Assembly: GCA_022592435.1 (NCBI GenBank)
Contig: JABYQS010000087.1
Span: 1 to 64,000, forward strand
DNA length: 64,000 nt
Direction of reading: 5' to 3'
Source: Cerioporus squamosus
Lineage: Eukaryota > Basidiomycota > Agaricomycetes > Polyporales > Polyporaceae
In this document: positions 46,658-57,772 of the stretch, one piece after another
How positions within the stretch are numbered: position 1 is the stretch's first letter
How the letters are laid out: the number at the start of each line of letters is the position of its first letter
The notes under the pieces: model-generated
Told to the model about the DNA's origin: nothing
Database searches by the model: none
What the model saw: only the letters and a program-made list of their open reading frames with translations
Made by a program: the position numbers and the translations under genes

Positions 46658-48190
46658 GTGAACCCGCGCGGTGGGCCGACCATTCATCGCTTACCCGACG
46701 AGATCCTGGTGTATATCTTCATACACTTCAGCGACTCTGTTGCACGCGACAGGCGTCCGCACGAGTACGATCATCAGCCCCCTCGGAGACATGCGTGCCA
46801 TTGGATGCCCCTCATGCTAGTCTGCCGACGCTGGCGTGAGATCGGTCTCGCATATCCAACCCTGTGGCAAGCGATCGACGTCGAGAGCAACCTGCAGTGG
46901 CTGAAGCTTGCATTGGACCGGTCGCGGGGGGCGACCATCGAGCTTCGCTTCCATTCTCTCCCGACTGCACTGTCCTCCAAGTCGATCTCGCTGTTGACGC
47001 AGCTAACACATCGCATGCGGAAGCTGCTGCTTCCCCCCGTCAAGCCTGCGGACGTCCCTGCGCTTCAGGCGCTGCTTTCCATGGACATGCCCGTGCTCAA
47101 GGAACTCGGTGTGTACGCCGAGAAATACGAGCGTGGAACGGCGCCGGCCACGAGCTTCTGCTCCGCGCACTTCCCCAACCTGCGACTTCTCCGTCTATCC
47201 TATATGGGATTCCCCTGGGAGCCATCTGCCGTGTCGCGTTTGCAGTATTTGCATCTGTACGAATGCCATTCCCTTGACCCGACTCTACCGTTCGAGCGTT
47301 TCTTGGACGTCCTCGCGGGCTGTCCTGAGCTCGAAGAACTCCGACTCCATCGATTCATCTCTACCATATCCCATCACGTTCCAGCCGGATTCGAGCGAGA
47401 AGTCTGTCTACCGCGGATACGCAAGCTCGTGGTGGGTGATGCACCTTCCCTTATCGGTCTCTTCCTGTCCTCGGTTTCACTCCCTGCCCGAACCACGCTC
47501 CGCCTCACCGGTTGGATCGATTCACCAGTCGGGAATGCGCTACGTCTCATGACGTCGATGCTCCCAAAAGATCGAGGGAAGCTGGCAGTCCTCCGGTCCG
47601 CCACCAACATCCAGTTCAATGGATACGGATGGCTCGACATTCAAGCTACCTCCCCGCACTCCTCTATCACGCTCCGATTACGCTCCAGCTTCGATCCGGA
47701 TGATCTGGAAACCTACACCACACGTGCCCTCGAAGAATTTGCGCACATATTCGAGAGTGCGTCAGTCGAGAAGCTCCTGATCACCTGTGCTGCGGATTCC
47801 GTCGACGACATCGCAGTTTGGGAAGACCTCTTCGCTTCGTTCCCTGGACTGCGCTTCTTACACGTTCTGCCTGGCCAGACCATACGACCGATCTGGCACG
47901 CTCTCAGTGGCCGATCCTTTCCTATTCACGAAAATGTCCGGAACTTGCTTTGTCCGAAGTTGCGGGCTCTGACCATGGAGTATCTCTGGTGGGACAACGA
48001 CGCGATGGACTACGTAATGGCGAGCCTTCGCCGTAGAGCCATGAGGGGCTTGCCTAAGCTCCAATCTCTTGAGCTGATGTTCTACACAGGTGATGAGGAG
48101 GAGAAGGATAAGGAGGTCGCATTTATGTTACCGTTTTATGTAGACCATCTCAAAACGTACACCGCTAGCTTCGAATGGGGTCTACTTTGA
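46658..48190 (+). CDS. F-box protein (copy B, intact) with LRR-like C-terminus
   Basis: One open frame of about 510 codons. The F-box-like region is IHRLPDEILVYIFIHFSDS, followed by PLMLVCRRWREIGLAYPTLW and QAIDVESNLQWLKLALDRSR. Leu-rich segments follow, such as LPNLR-like FPNLRLLRLSYMG, LQYLHLYECHSLDP and CPELEELRLHRF. The C-terminus ends MLPFYVDHLKTYTASFEWGL. The family architecture suggests a Skp1-binding substrate receptor of SCF ligases. The frame is open upstream to an in-frame TGA at 46619 with no ATG, so the real start probably lies in an upstream exon joined at an acceptor such as the TAG at 46633-46635. Copy A just upstream is a damaged tandem duplicate, and the two share several long identical motifs. 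Confidence 0.78.
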   Translation: MNPRGGPTIHRLPDEILVYIFIHFSDSVARDRRPHEYDHQPPRRHACHWMPLMLVCRRWREIGLAYPTLWQAIDVESNLQWLKLALDRSRGATIELRFHSLPTALSSKSISLLTQLTHRMRKLLLPPVKPADVPALQALLSMDMPVLKELGVYAEKYERGTAPATSFCSAHFPNLRLLRLSYMGFPWEPSAVSRLQYLHLYECHSLDPTLPFERFLDVLAGCPELEELRLHRFISTISHHVPAGFEREVCLPRIRKLVVGDAPSLIGLFLSSVSLPARTTLRLTGWIDSPVGNALRLMTSMLPKDRGKLAVLRSATNIQFNGYGWLDIQATSPHSSITLRLRSSFDPDDLETYTTRALEEFAHIFESASVEKLLITCAADSVDDIAVWEDLFASFPGLRFLHVLPGQTIRPIWHALSGRSFPIHENVRNLLCPKLRALTMEYLWWDNDAMDYVMASLRRRAMRGLPKLQSLELMFYTGDEEEKDKEVAFMLPFYVDHLKTYTASFEWGLL

Positions 48191-48402
48191 GCACTCTACG
48201 ATAGCACAGTGTATGCGCTACATACAGTAGATCGCGCCGTGTCGATGCTTCTTGATTCCCCACTCGCAACGCTTTGTGCTAGTACTTGCGCTGTACTACG
48301 ACTGGACACTGTTCCGTGTTACTCGGAGCTAATGTGAACTTCGACCATGAGTCCTACAGTCCGCTCAGCACCTTGCATAACCCACGTCGACTCTCCCCGA
48401 GA

Positions 48403-49654
48403 TCACAGCTGCGATACGCGCTCCAGGCTGAGACGAGGGGCCTTCCCATCCTGCACGTTCTTCAGCAAGTTCGTGTCAAGATCGCCCGTATACCCCGTCT
48501 CCCGCATCCAGCTCTCCAGTGTATGACCATGTGGGTTGACGCGCCTGATCCACTCGAAGTCGCGCTTGATCACGTCGTCGCGGTACTGCGCCCACCAGCA
48601 CGTGAAGTTCTCGCGCCACGTCGTCGAGCCGTCGGCCGTTTGTTTCTCGTTCGCGAGGGGCCTGTTGATGGTGTCCTGCTCCCATAGCGCGAACCACTCG
48701 TCCGAGGTGAGCGGCAGGTAGACCGCAGGCTTCCCGGTGACCTTGGTGAACGTCGAGACGAGGGTGGGCCAGTCCACCCAGTCGCTCGCGATCTCGAGCT
48801 CGCGCGCCGAGGTGCCCTCGCGGTGGTCGAAGATGTAGCGCGCGAAGAAGCCGACGTCGGCGAGAGTGACGAAGGGGGCGTGGCCGTTACCGATGGGCGT
48901 GGCGAAGACATAGGTCCCGTCGGCCCGCTTATTGAGTGGGCCCATCATGTACTGCGAGCGTTGGCGGCTCAGCTCGAAGTCAAGGAGAGAAGGTCAATAC
49001 ACGCACGGTGTTCAGCATCTCCATGTATACCATTGTCGTGAGGATGCTCCACGACATGTTGCCGTCGTTGACTACCGATGGCTGCGCCCTCATCCAGTCG
49101 CCGACTCGAGCTTTTCCGTCGTGATGCACGCAGCGATAGGCAGGGTTGTACCCTCCTTTCTGTAGGCCAGACATGGAGTTGCGATACGAGCGAACGAGTG
49201 ATCCGACGAACCTTGTATGAGTAGTCCAGCCCGCTCCATACGTAGTGCTGCAGTGTTCCGATCTGCTTTGCGAGCTCGAAAATGCGCATGCCGATGAAGA
49301 TCTCCTTCTCTTCCCCGAGCGTAAAGCTGTCGGTGTTCACGAAGGCCCCGTATGCGCCCTCCAGGGCAGCGAGCACACTGTTGAAGTCATCTACGGAACC
49401 TGCGGGAGGCATGCGGCTTAGCAATCTGAATAGAGGAACGCCAAGGGAAACTCACCCTTGACAACCTCGACGCCCTTCTCCACGAGCTCCTGGGCACGGG
49501 CGCTGGTCGTGTCCCGAGTGAGAACACGCACGAGGTATGGAGATGAAGAGCCATCAGGCGACGGCTTGAGTAGGGCATCGACGACGGGCAGGCCTTGTGC
49601 GCCAGTCCCACCAATGACGAGGACAAGCTTCTTTGAGAGGGCGGTAGAGGACAT
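48403..49654 (-). CDS. NmrA-like family NAD(P)-binding protein
   Basis: Rossmann-fold protein of the atypical SDR/NmrA/isoflavone-reductase group. Members are NAD(P)-dependent reductases or redox sensors. Four exons (49654-49456, 49399-49212, 49159-49007, 48951-48403) give 362 aa in frame. The dinucleotide-binding motif is KKLVLVIGGTGAQGLPVVDA near the N-terminus. LVRVLTRDTTSARAQEL and VEVVKG follow, as in NmrA. The middle part has SVDDFNSVLAALEGAYGAF and HYVWSGLDYSYK, where the family usually has the central substrate loop. WSILTTMVYMEMLNT leads to GNGHAPFVTLADVGFFARYI, typical of the NmrA C-terminal half. The gene lies between an F-box gene and FMO copy 2, both on the opposite strand. Start ATG 49654 directly opens the Rossmann strand. 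It is complete with no break. Confidence 0.88.
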
Positions 49655-52122
49655 ATCAATAAGGGGCGTGAATCGAAGTCTGTATCCTTCACACGAAGAG
49701 CTCACGCTTTATATCAATTCGAGGAAGTACCCGGCGTTAGATAGGTACACGGGCAGTGCCCGAGACAGCGAGTCCGTCTCTTGCTCAGCTGGCCAGGCAG
49801 CGTCGGGCATGTGAGCGTACCATGCTTGGGTGTGAGATTTGCCGTTGCAGTGGGTCGTATGAAAATCATCATGGAAGTTGCGTATCGTCATGACTGCCCT
49901 CGGGCATGGTGCTCGGGCTGACAGTGAGATGCTCGTCCGTTAGTGACGCTGACAGACGACGACGTAGAAGTAAATGAGGACATCAAACCTACTGTACAAA
50001 TAGAACACATACTGCGACCAGACAAGCAGTAGCAACACGTAAACAAATTGGAAGTCTAGTTGCATTTGGAACTTGGTTCGACATACCTGACAAGTTACCT
50101 GACATCTTGAACCCTTGACATAAGTACAGTGCTGGATCGGAAGCCCGGGCCCACTGGCATAGTACGCTGTAGCCTGTTCCGGATGCACGGATAAGTCTCA
50201 GTTAGACAGGAGTTTTCAGACAGAGTACTTACATCGAGTAGTCCTCCTGAGCACAACGGAAGTGATGAACAGGTCGCCGAGACGAGACTGGTAGTTTTCG
50301 GGATACAAGTCAATTACTCTACTTACTCGCTATTCAAATTGAAGACGCTGGTGGAGTAGCCACGTGGCGGCGGTCATATCGCCGCTCGGGGCTCAGCCGC
50401 GGGGCGCCTCTCTAGTTCTCCTGGAATCTCCTCCTCCTTCTTGAGTTCTTCCATATGAACGTGTTGTCTGCACCTCGTGCATCGAAAGCGTATTATGTCA
50501 ACGAATGCAAAGGATGAGCCTGATCTGTTTCAAAGAGGGTTACTTGCCCACTATCCGCTGGAAGATGCGAACATGCATCGGCGATGGGGTTGATATACAG
50601 TACTGGCCGCTGGTATGTTCAAACCTTTGTCTTTGGGATTGACGTGCGTCATGACCGCATCTTCTGCAGAGGCTGGGTACTTTCCATTAAACAGGACTCA
50701 GGGGAGGCTGCAGAGATGGTGAACCAGCGAATCACCGCGCGCCGGCTGTATTTTGGTCTCCTTCGCAGGATCACTATGTTCGATCCGCGGCGGCGCTGCG
50801 AGGAGTCTAACAAGTGCGCAATCACTAGATGCTACACAAGTTCTCCCGAGAGGACGACAACACGCGTTCTGCAAGTTGCACCCTGTGCTCCTTAATGCAC
50901 GCTTCCATGCAATGCTGCCTCAAAGGCGAGAAGTTGACGGCATGGCTTCGAATCTATCTCGTTGGACAGCCAGAGATATCTTCTGAGCAGAGGCGCGTTT
51001 TTTCGTATCAGATCTATTGTTGTCAGTTTCCCTATTGACACGAACGGACCATAACAGTATATCTGGTTGTCGCGGACCAGGCACAGTATCCGAGGGCGGC
51101 AAGTCACCTGCCTGCACCGGACGTGCGACCCGTGTGGCGTTGTCTGTGCACTGGATACTACTGGATAATGATACACCACGGTCCACGAGTCGATTACGGC
51201 CCCTTGAGGTGGTAACTTGCTCCTCAGTATGTTCCTGACGTCAGTCGGCGGAGAGAAGTAACAACATCCGCCCCTTATCCCCGGACATCGACGCCTACTC
51301 CCAACGTTGTTGATGTGCCTTCGCCCGGGCGCCGCTCTCGTTTGCACGCCCTGAGTATACACGATCCTATCGTAGCACTAGCGTGAGTGATCTGTCTTCG
51401 TCTGACAACAGTCCGCAAGCTGAGATCCGCGTCGTTAGCGTGATCCTGGCCCGTCTGCGAACGCTATAATGTTCAACAGTCGTCTATTCGCGTCCGACAG
51501 TCGGCGAGCAGAAGAATGCCAGGATGATCGACAGCTCGACCTCCTGCTTCAGACCTCGTGTTTGCCACGCTTCTCTGACAAGAGCGCAGGCCGCAATGAA
51601 TAGGTCGTCATCTGCGGCGTGAGTAGGTTTCAGTCTTGTTCTGGTCTGACCAGCGCTTATGACATCCGAAGATGCCGTGGTTCACAAGACTGCCCTCAAG
51701 CTAGTCCGGATAGTTCTCCCGTACGGTTCTCATCCCGCAGTCCCAAAAACGACATTTCCCACTATCCGGTCCCCGCCGGCGTGTAACACTGTCTTCAAAG
51801 TAAGCTTGTACCATGAACAACCGGCGTACTATCACAATACCGCCGTCGATGGAGAGTAACATCCACGCACGCACGTTCCCGCACTACGGCCCTAGATATA
51901 CCGCTGAGCGTTCACACTTGCCTAAGTCGCCCTGCAAAACTTTGTCCCCATACCCAGAGCTGGAGCGTGGCAAGATCGCTGAAGGGTTAGTATAATCTCA
52001 TCTCAACTCGATGTGATGCCCACGCTGATTATGGTTCTTTCAGTGGCGCTTGCTCGTCCCTTAAGTACTTCAGGAGACTTCAGGGATCATCGGAACATCT
52101 GAGACTCCATCCCAAGCTTCCC
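49655..52122. other. 2.5 kb intergenic region between NmrA-like and FMO copy 2
   Basis: No gene was recognised. A CTACTTACTCGC stretch near 50319-50330 resembles the TACTTA clusters at 46.2 and 57.6 kb. The upstream region of FMO copy 2 shows no clear TATA box. Confidence 0.5.
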
Positions 52123-54295
52123 ATGGCGCTCGATCCTCACCGCATAGCCTCTGAGTGGATAACGGCTCTTGGCGTAGCTCTCCACGATGCTGACGTCGCC
52201 GCTGTCACATCTCTCTTCCTTCCCAACGGATGGTTGCGCGACATTCTTGCCCTGACCTGGGACTTGCGTACTCTTGAAGGGCAAGAGAAGGTCGCTGCTT
52301 ACCTCTCGGGGTCCCTCCGGATGGGACAGGTCACGGCTGTCAAACTCGACGACTCACCAGCGCTAGCTCCTCGAAGCTTCACCGTACCTGGCACGCAGGG
52401 TAGCACTGGTGTCGAGTTCGGCTTCGTCTTTGAGCTCCCTCACGGTCACGGTCGCGGGCACGCCCGTTTAGTTCCGGATGCCGATGGTACTTTCCACGCG
52501 CTTACTGTGCTCTTGATGCTCTACGACCTGCACGGGCACGAGGAGCTTAGCAAGCTTCCTCTGCGCGACGACGTCACTGGCGTCCGCGGGCGCGACGTCG
52601 ACAGGGAGTACGCAGAGTGGGTCCGAGACGTGGAGACGGATCCCTACGTTTTGATCGGTTTGTCGTGTGTGTATATCCGCTATGTGTACCCGAAACTGAT
52701 ACTGCAGTTGTTCACAGTCGGCGCAGGACAGTCTGGTCTGCAGATTGCTGCTCGCTTCAAGCAGATGAATATCTCGTCCCTGGTCATCGACCGAAACGCG
52801 CGCCTGGGCGACAACTGGCGACTCCGATACCCGACACTGACTCTGCACAGTATCAACAGACAGCATACCCGTACGTCAACGGTCCGCTCTTTCTTGCGAT
52901 CCATACTCACCGACTGGCTCCGTCCGCAGTATTGTATCAACCATACCCTTTAACCTGGCCCGAGCTTACGCCGCGAGACAAGATCTCCAGCTGGCTCGAG
53001 CAATACCCCGTCACTCAAGACTTGGTCGTCTGGATGAGCACCGAGCTCAAGGCGCGGCCACAGTACGACGCCAACTCTGGTCGATGGGACGTCACCGTCA
53101 TCCGGAACGGCACTGAGCTCCGTCTGCATCCGTCGCACATCGTCATGGCCACCGGCCAAGCAGGTCGCCCCGTCATACCCAGCATCGACGGCGCCGAGCT
53201 CTTCCGGGGTCAGATCGTGCACTCCTCCCGTTTCCCCGGCGGGGCGCACTTCGCCGGCAAGCGCGCAGTGGTCGTCGGGGCTGGCAACAGCGCCATCGAC
53301 ATCTGCCAGGACCTCGTCCTCAAGGGCGCCGAGTCCGTGACGATGATTCAGCGCTCGGCGACTTGTGTCGTTGCGCGCGACTTTGTGAACGACTTCCAGC
53401 GCGAGAAGTGGCCCGAGGACGAGCCGCTCGAAATCTCGGATTTCAAGTTCATGACGGTGCCGCTCGCGCTCATGAAGAAGCTCGCGATCGCCGACCGGCA
53501 GGCGATCATCGACGCTCACAAGGACCTGCACGACAATCTGCGCAAGGGCGGGCTGAACGTCACTATGGGCCCTGAAGGCCAGGGCGCGTATCTTCTCTAC
53601 TACGAGAAGGGCGGAGGTAGGTCTCTGCTCAGCAGCGCGCGTCTTCTGGCTCGCTAATCGACTTCGCCTTTTCTGCAGGCTTCTGTAAGCATATGTTGCC
53701 TTCGCTATACGCCTGAATGGTTCTGACGACTACTCTCCAACAGGGCTTGACAAGGGTGGTGCAGAACTGATCGGGAATGGCAGCATCAAGGTCAAGAGCG
53801 GCGTTTCCGTGCAACGCTTCACGGAGAGCGGACTTGTCCTCACAGACGACACCGAGCTGAGCGCCGATCTGGTCGTGTTCGCGTACGTCCTTCCAGCTAT
53901 CGCATCGTCTGCCTTCACTGACGAGACTCCATGTACAGGACGGGCTATGCGACGATCCGGGAGTCGAATGCGGACCTGTTTGACGAGAACGTTTTAAAGC
54001 GCCTTGGTCCAGTCTCTGGGCTGGACGACGAGGGCGAAGTCAACGGCAGCTATCGGCCGTGCGGGCACCCGGGGGTACGTGCGCCTGTTCTCCCTCGTGG
54101 GGCGCGACGTGCTGCTGACCGAAGATGCGCTGCAGCTCTGGTTCGCGACTGGGGACTTCTTGCTATCGCGTTTCCTGTCGAAGTCTTTGGTAAGGTGCAT
54201 GTCGCATGTCTTGGACACACGCAGCTGACGGGGGGTTGCGAGTGCAGGCATTGCAGATTAAAGCGATCCAGATAGGACTCATCCAGCAGGCATAG
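52123..54295 (+). CDS. NTF2-like/FMO flavin-containing monooxygenase, copy 2 (intact)
   Basis: Eight exons (52123-52657, 52718-52870, 52930-53616, 53679-53684, 53744-53882, 53939-54074, 54136-54189, 54248-54295) give 585 aa without breaks. Residues 1-170 form an NTF2/SnoaL-like domain (EWITALGVALHDADVAAVTS, FLPNGWLRDILALTWDLRTL). The FAD-binding GxGxxG is VGAGQSGLQIAARFKQM. The FMO region includes LRYPTLTLHS, HIVMATGQAGRPVIPS and the NADPH motif GKRAVVVGAGNSAIDICQDL. The ATGY motif is split across exons 5 and 6. The fourth exon is only 6 nt (GCTTCT); it restores GGGFWLDKGGAEL, and copy 1 has the equivalent GATTCT. Such NTF2-FMO proteins are cytosolic oxygenases often near secondary-metabolism genes; the substrate is unknown. 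The NmrA-like gene is its divergent neighbour, which could mean joint use. Confidence 0.88.
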
Positions 54296-54651
54296 TGAGT
54301 AGGGTGTCTTCGTTTGCACCGTACGATATCAGGCGGCCCTCGGACATATGGGCGTTCTTTGCGGCGGATATACGTCGCCCATTCATGTAACCTTCACTTA
54401 GATTCACGTTATCGACTGGCAAATACGATCATGAACCTCCCGAGGTGCAGTATGCTGGTACGAGGATGGCCCTCCGAGGAACATGCTATGTACGAGCCTT
54501 CAGGACGTGGTACTTTGCCGCCGTCCTTCAAGCAGCACGGGTTCCGGTGAGTAAGCACAGTTCCTTCATCAATTCACGAGCATATGGGCGATACTCAGGA
54601 GTGTTTGGTCTACGGGAAGCTCATCTGCGTGACATCCGATTAATCTTTGAA

Positions 54652-55081
54652 TCAAGATGAAGCATGACAGCGCTCCTCGACGGCCAGCTCTCCAAAAGGC
54701 AGGATCTTCCGATGTTCGTACACGGGCCCTTTGAGGTGTTGTGGAAACTACAGGGTAGTCCATTCGACGGGGCTTGGTGAGGAATGAGTAGGCTGCGGGC
54801 TCGCCGACAGTGGCCTTGGGGAAGGCGGAGCCTACGAGGTACGGCCAGACAATGACGCTGTCGCGCGTGGAGGTGGGCTCGGGAGCTGTGGATGATCACA
54901 GAAGGGGAAACCTGATGATTGAGGGGGCGGCCACGGGTACGTCTGGGCCGCTGCCAACGATGGCCTTCTGGATGAATATACCACTGCTAAGTGCTTGACG
55001 ATCTGAAAGGTGTTTCCGACGAAGAAGAAGATAATAGAAACTCACAGACACGTCTATATTCAGGCTCGAGGTCGCTGACAT
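54652..55081 (-). pseudogene. Remnant of an unrecognised protein gene
   Basis: From a possible ATG at 55081 (MSATSSLNIDVS) a GTGAGT donor leads to an exon reading GIFIQKAIVGSGPDVPVAAP. The frame runs on to an in-frame TGA at 54896-54898. It then continues SSTAPEPTSTRDSVIVWPYL and VGSAFPKATVGEPAAYSFLT, and near 54750 must shift frame to GPVYEHRKILPFGELAVEER before the stop at 54652. The conserved look of these segments and the mixed nonsense and frameshift lesions point to a decayed gene. I do not recognise the family. The junction between the first two pieces does not join in phase, so the model is tentative. Confidence 0.4.
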
Positions 55082-57590
55082 AGATCCAACTGCCTTGGCT
55101 AGTAGAACGAGCTCTGGGAGGGTTGCGAGTACCAGACAGCCCGAGCGATGTCGGCACACCTATTGAACGACTCGGATGCGGATGGGGTGGACAACGTGAA
55201 GGGACCGTACGGTAACAGCTTGCTGCAAAGGCGCGTAAGACGGATGGATTCATGGGATGCCTGCGGACTGGGCGTGTGGTGACAGTAGACAGTGGATCAT
55301 GCATGGGGGCGTGCTGAGTAGGGGGGAGGCGGGGAGAGGGGGCCCGGTGACCTAGTCGTCAGTAAGGCAGACGAACGTTGAAAGATGAGGACAACTCAAT
55401 TGTCACTGCTGTCTGCATTCCTCCTCCATACAGGCTCCTGCGGAATGTTTTTGTCGGAAACCTGGGGGACGCACTGGGACAGTAAGGAACTCGAGTATAC
55501 CATGCCAGTGGGTTAGATGAGTATGCCTGAATCGAGAACTGCATCCACAAGTACGGTATATGTGCTCATGATATAGCCACAGAGGCCTACACCCCAGGAA
55601 CAGAAAATCGTACCGTAGGCGTCGTGCCACGTTCGACGTCCAGCCCCAACAGTGACAAGTGACCAAGTCCCTTGAAACGACGGCGCGAGTGCTTGAACAT
55701 AATTCACAGCTTCGTTGGGGAAGAGGGCTCGAACGGTTGCATCTGTCAGCCTAGTATCCTAACTGGGGGGTCAGTGTCCGTACGACGGCCGGGAGGCGGG
55801 AGGAGGAGGAGAGGACCAGCCTGGGAAAGAGCAAACCTAGTCGAACCTCAAAGCGCTCCGCCACCTACCGCCACGTGGTGCCATAGGCGCAGGATGGCGA
55901 AAGAAACAATCTTATCCTCCTCCCAACTGCAACTCGTCGCGCTGGGCAGCATTACCCTGATACACCAAGTATGTTACCTATGTGGTTAACCTCCGCTTCT
56001 GTAAAAACTCAACGCTTCCTGAGCGCATGCAGCCGCACCGGGACTTGTCGGTGTCGTATCGCCGTAACCATGCCTGTGCACGACCTTGGACGGAGGCAAG
56101 CAAATAACCGGAGAAACATCATGCCGGATGCATGAATTCGGTTGCATCAACGCAACTGATCTTCGGAGACCTTCCACCGGCTGGGCAATTAACGGAGCTG
56201 TGGTTAGTCCAATTTCGTGTCGCGCATGCTGAACAACCTATCTCCCCACTAAAACTAGTGTCATGGCAGGCTGTAGTCTCTCCAAACGGCCACCACTCGC
56301 CCCCTCGAAGGTCGACGTGCCATGCTTAACCTTGTACCTCGGCTCTCTCGTTCGAAGCGCTGAGGCACTGACCGCGGCGGTATCTCCAATCACAGCCGAT
56401 CCTGCCGGGTCTTCTTGATGCCACCTCGGGCCTTGATACGCGTCAGCACGAGGTAAGCACACTCAGCGATATTGTTCCGTCATCGGGAGTGCGCTAACAG
56501 CACAGGCTCTTCAATTAAGGCGGCGTGCTCCGCGCACAGCCAAATCGACGCGGAGGAAACCCGACCACAGACACCACAGGACGGCGTAGCCTCGGGTTCG
56601 GTACGGATAGAGGGATAGAAGACGCCTTAGAAGGCAGAGGACTCCGATCCCGCAAAGACCTACTCGCCGCTCGGAGAGACTGCCCTCGCGGACCCCAGCC
56701 TGGTTCAAGTTGTGGTTCGCCTCGAAGACGGAGGAGTGCTCTGCTACGCGCACTCGGGCTTCCCGTCGACGGCACGGCGGAATTCGTTGCCATCTATAGC
56801 CTACCTCAGCTAGTGTTGCCGCCACCTGATCATCACATCAAATGGGCTCTGTTAGCCCGTCAAGCGACCCCCCCTGGACAGGCTAAGGGAGCCTAAAGTG
56901 CCCCACGTCGCACACTGCCAATAATACTGCGAATAATTCGACCTGTTTCCTTGTAGAGTAAATGCTCCTCCCCTCCCCTCGACGCCCTTCGGCACTCCTC
57001 GGCAACGCCATCCCCATCATCCCCATCATCCCCCGCCGGCGGTTGGTAACGCAGGGCGCACTCGTCGGCTATGTCCTCCCGCCCGACCGCGCGCTCATCA
57101 TCCCGCCAGCGCGCTCACCGCCTGCCGCCACCCAAGCCGCCGTTCCCGCCGTCCCAGACAGTGAGCTCACCTATCTCCCCTGTCCCTCGGCCGTTTCGCC
57201 CCGTTCTTGTCTCTATAGTGCAGTAGTTTCCGATGTGATTCCAGCAGTGTATGTAGAAGAGCAAATAAGAGTCGTAAGGCAGCAGGAGTAGAGGTACGCG
57301 CCAGCTGGCAGGAAGCGCCAGGCGGCAGTAGGCGGCAGTGCGCGGGGAGATGTTCCGAGCCACGTGGCACGCGGGGAGCTGCAGATCTAGCCTCCGGTGC
57401 CTGATCGGCGCCTTCTCAGCGCCACGCCACTGCGGCGGGACCTGGCGGGACGCGGCGGGGAGGGCGCGCTCTGCATCGCTGCGTCGCTGCTCGTCGTGTA
57501 CGTGCCTGTGCGTGAGTAAACTGGAGACACTATCAGGCGGCGCTGGCCCGCAATCATTCACACTAGTATTCAGACAGTGAACCTCAGTAA
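55082..57590. other. 2.5 kb interval left of the transposon-like region
   Basis: Only chance ORFs were seen, including one at 56962-57291 with CCCATCATC micro-repeats that give a run of Pro-Ile residues. It may contain more gene remnants (for example VGLCGYIMSTYTVLVDAVL on the minus strand near 55590-55530), but none can be supported. Confidence 0.4.
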
Positions 57591-57752
57591 CAGTACTTAC
57601 AGATAAGTAACAATGTAAGGCCATTACAGATACTTATATACTAATAGCAGTAAGTACTAAGCACCAAGTAAGTACTGGTAAGTACTGGCGGCGATAAGTA
57701 CTAAGTGAGTACAAAGTAAGTACTGGCGGCGGCGACTTCTAAGCACAAAGTA
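57591..57752. repeat. Cluster of AAGTACT/AGTACTTA short repeats
   Basis: About ten AAGTAC, AGTACT or TAAGTACTTA-like motifs lie within 160 bp, including AAGTAAGTACTGG, GGTAAGTACTGGCGGCG and AAAGTAAGTACTGGCGGCG. They sit just beyond the 3' end of the HMG-like gene. Dense short direct and inverted motifs of this kind are typical of subterminal repeats of DNA transposons, but no terminal inverted repeat was confirmed. Confidence 0.6.
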
Positions 57753-57772
57753 CATGCATGCACAACACAATG

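Noticed and set aside
56962..57291. Plus-strand ORF MLLPSPRRPSALLG...
   Set aside because: Pro/Ile-rich run due to CCCATCATC repeats; no splice or family support.
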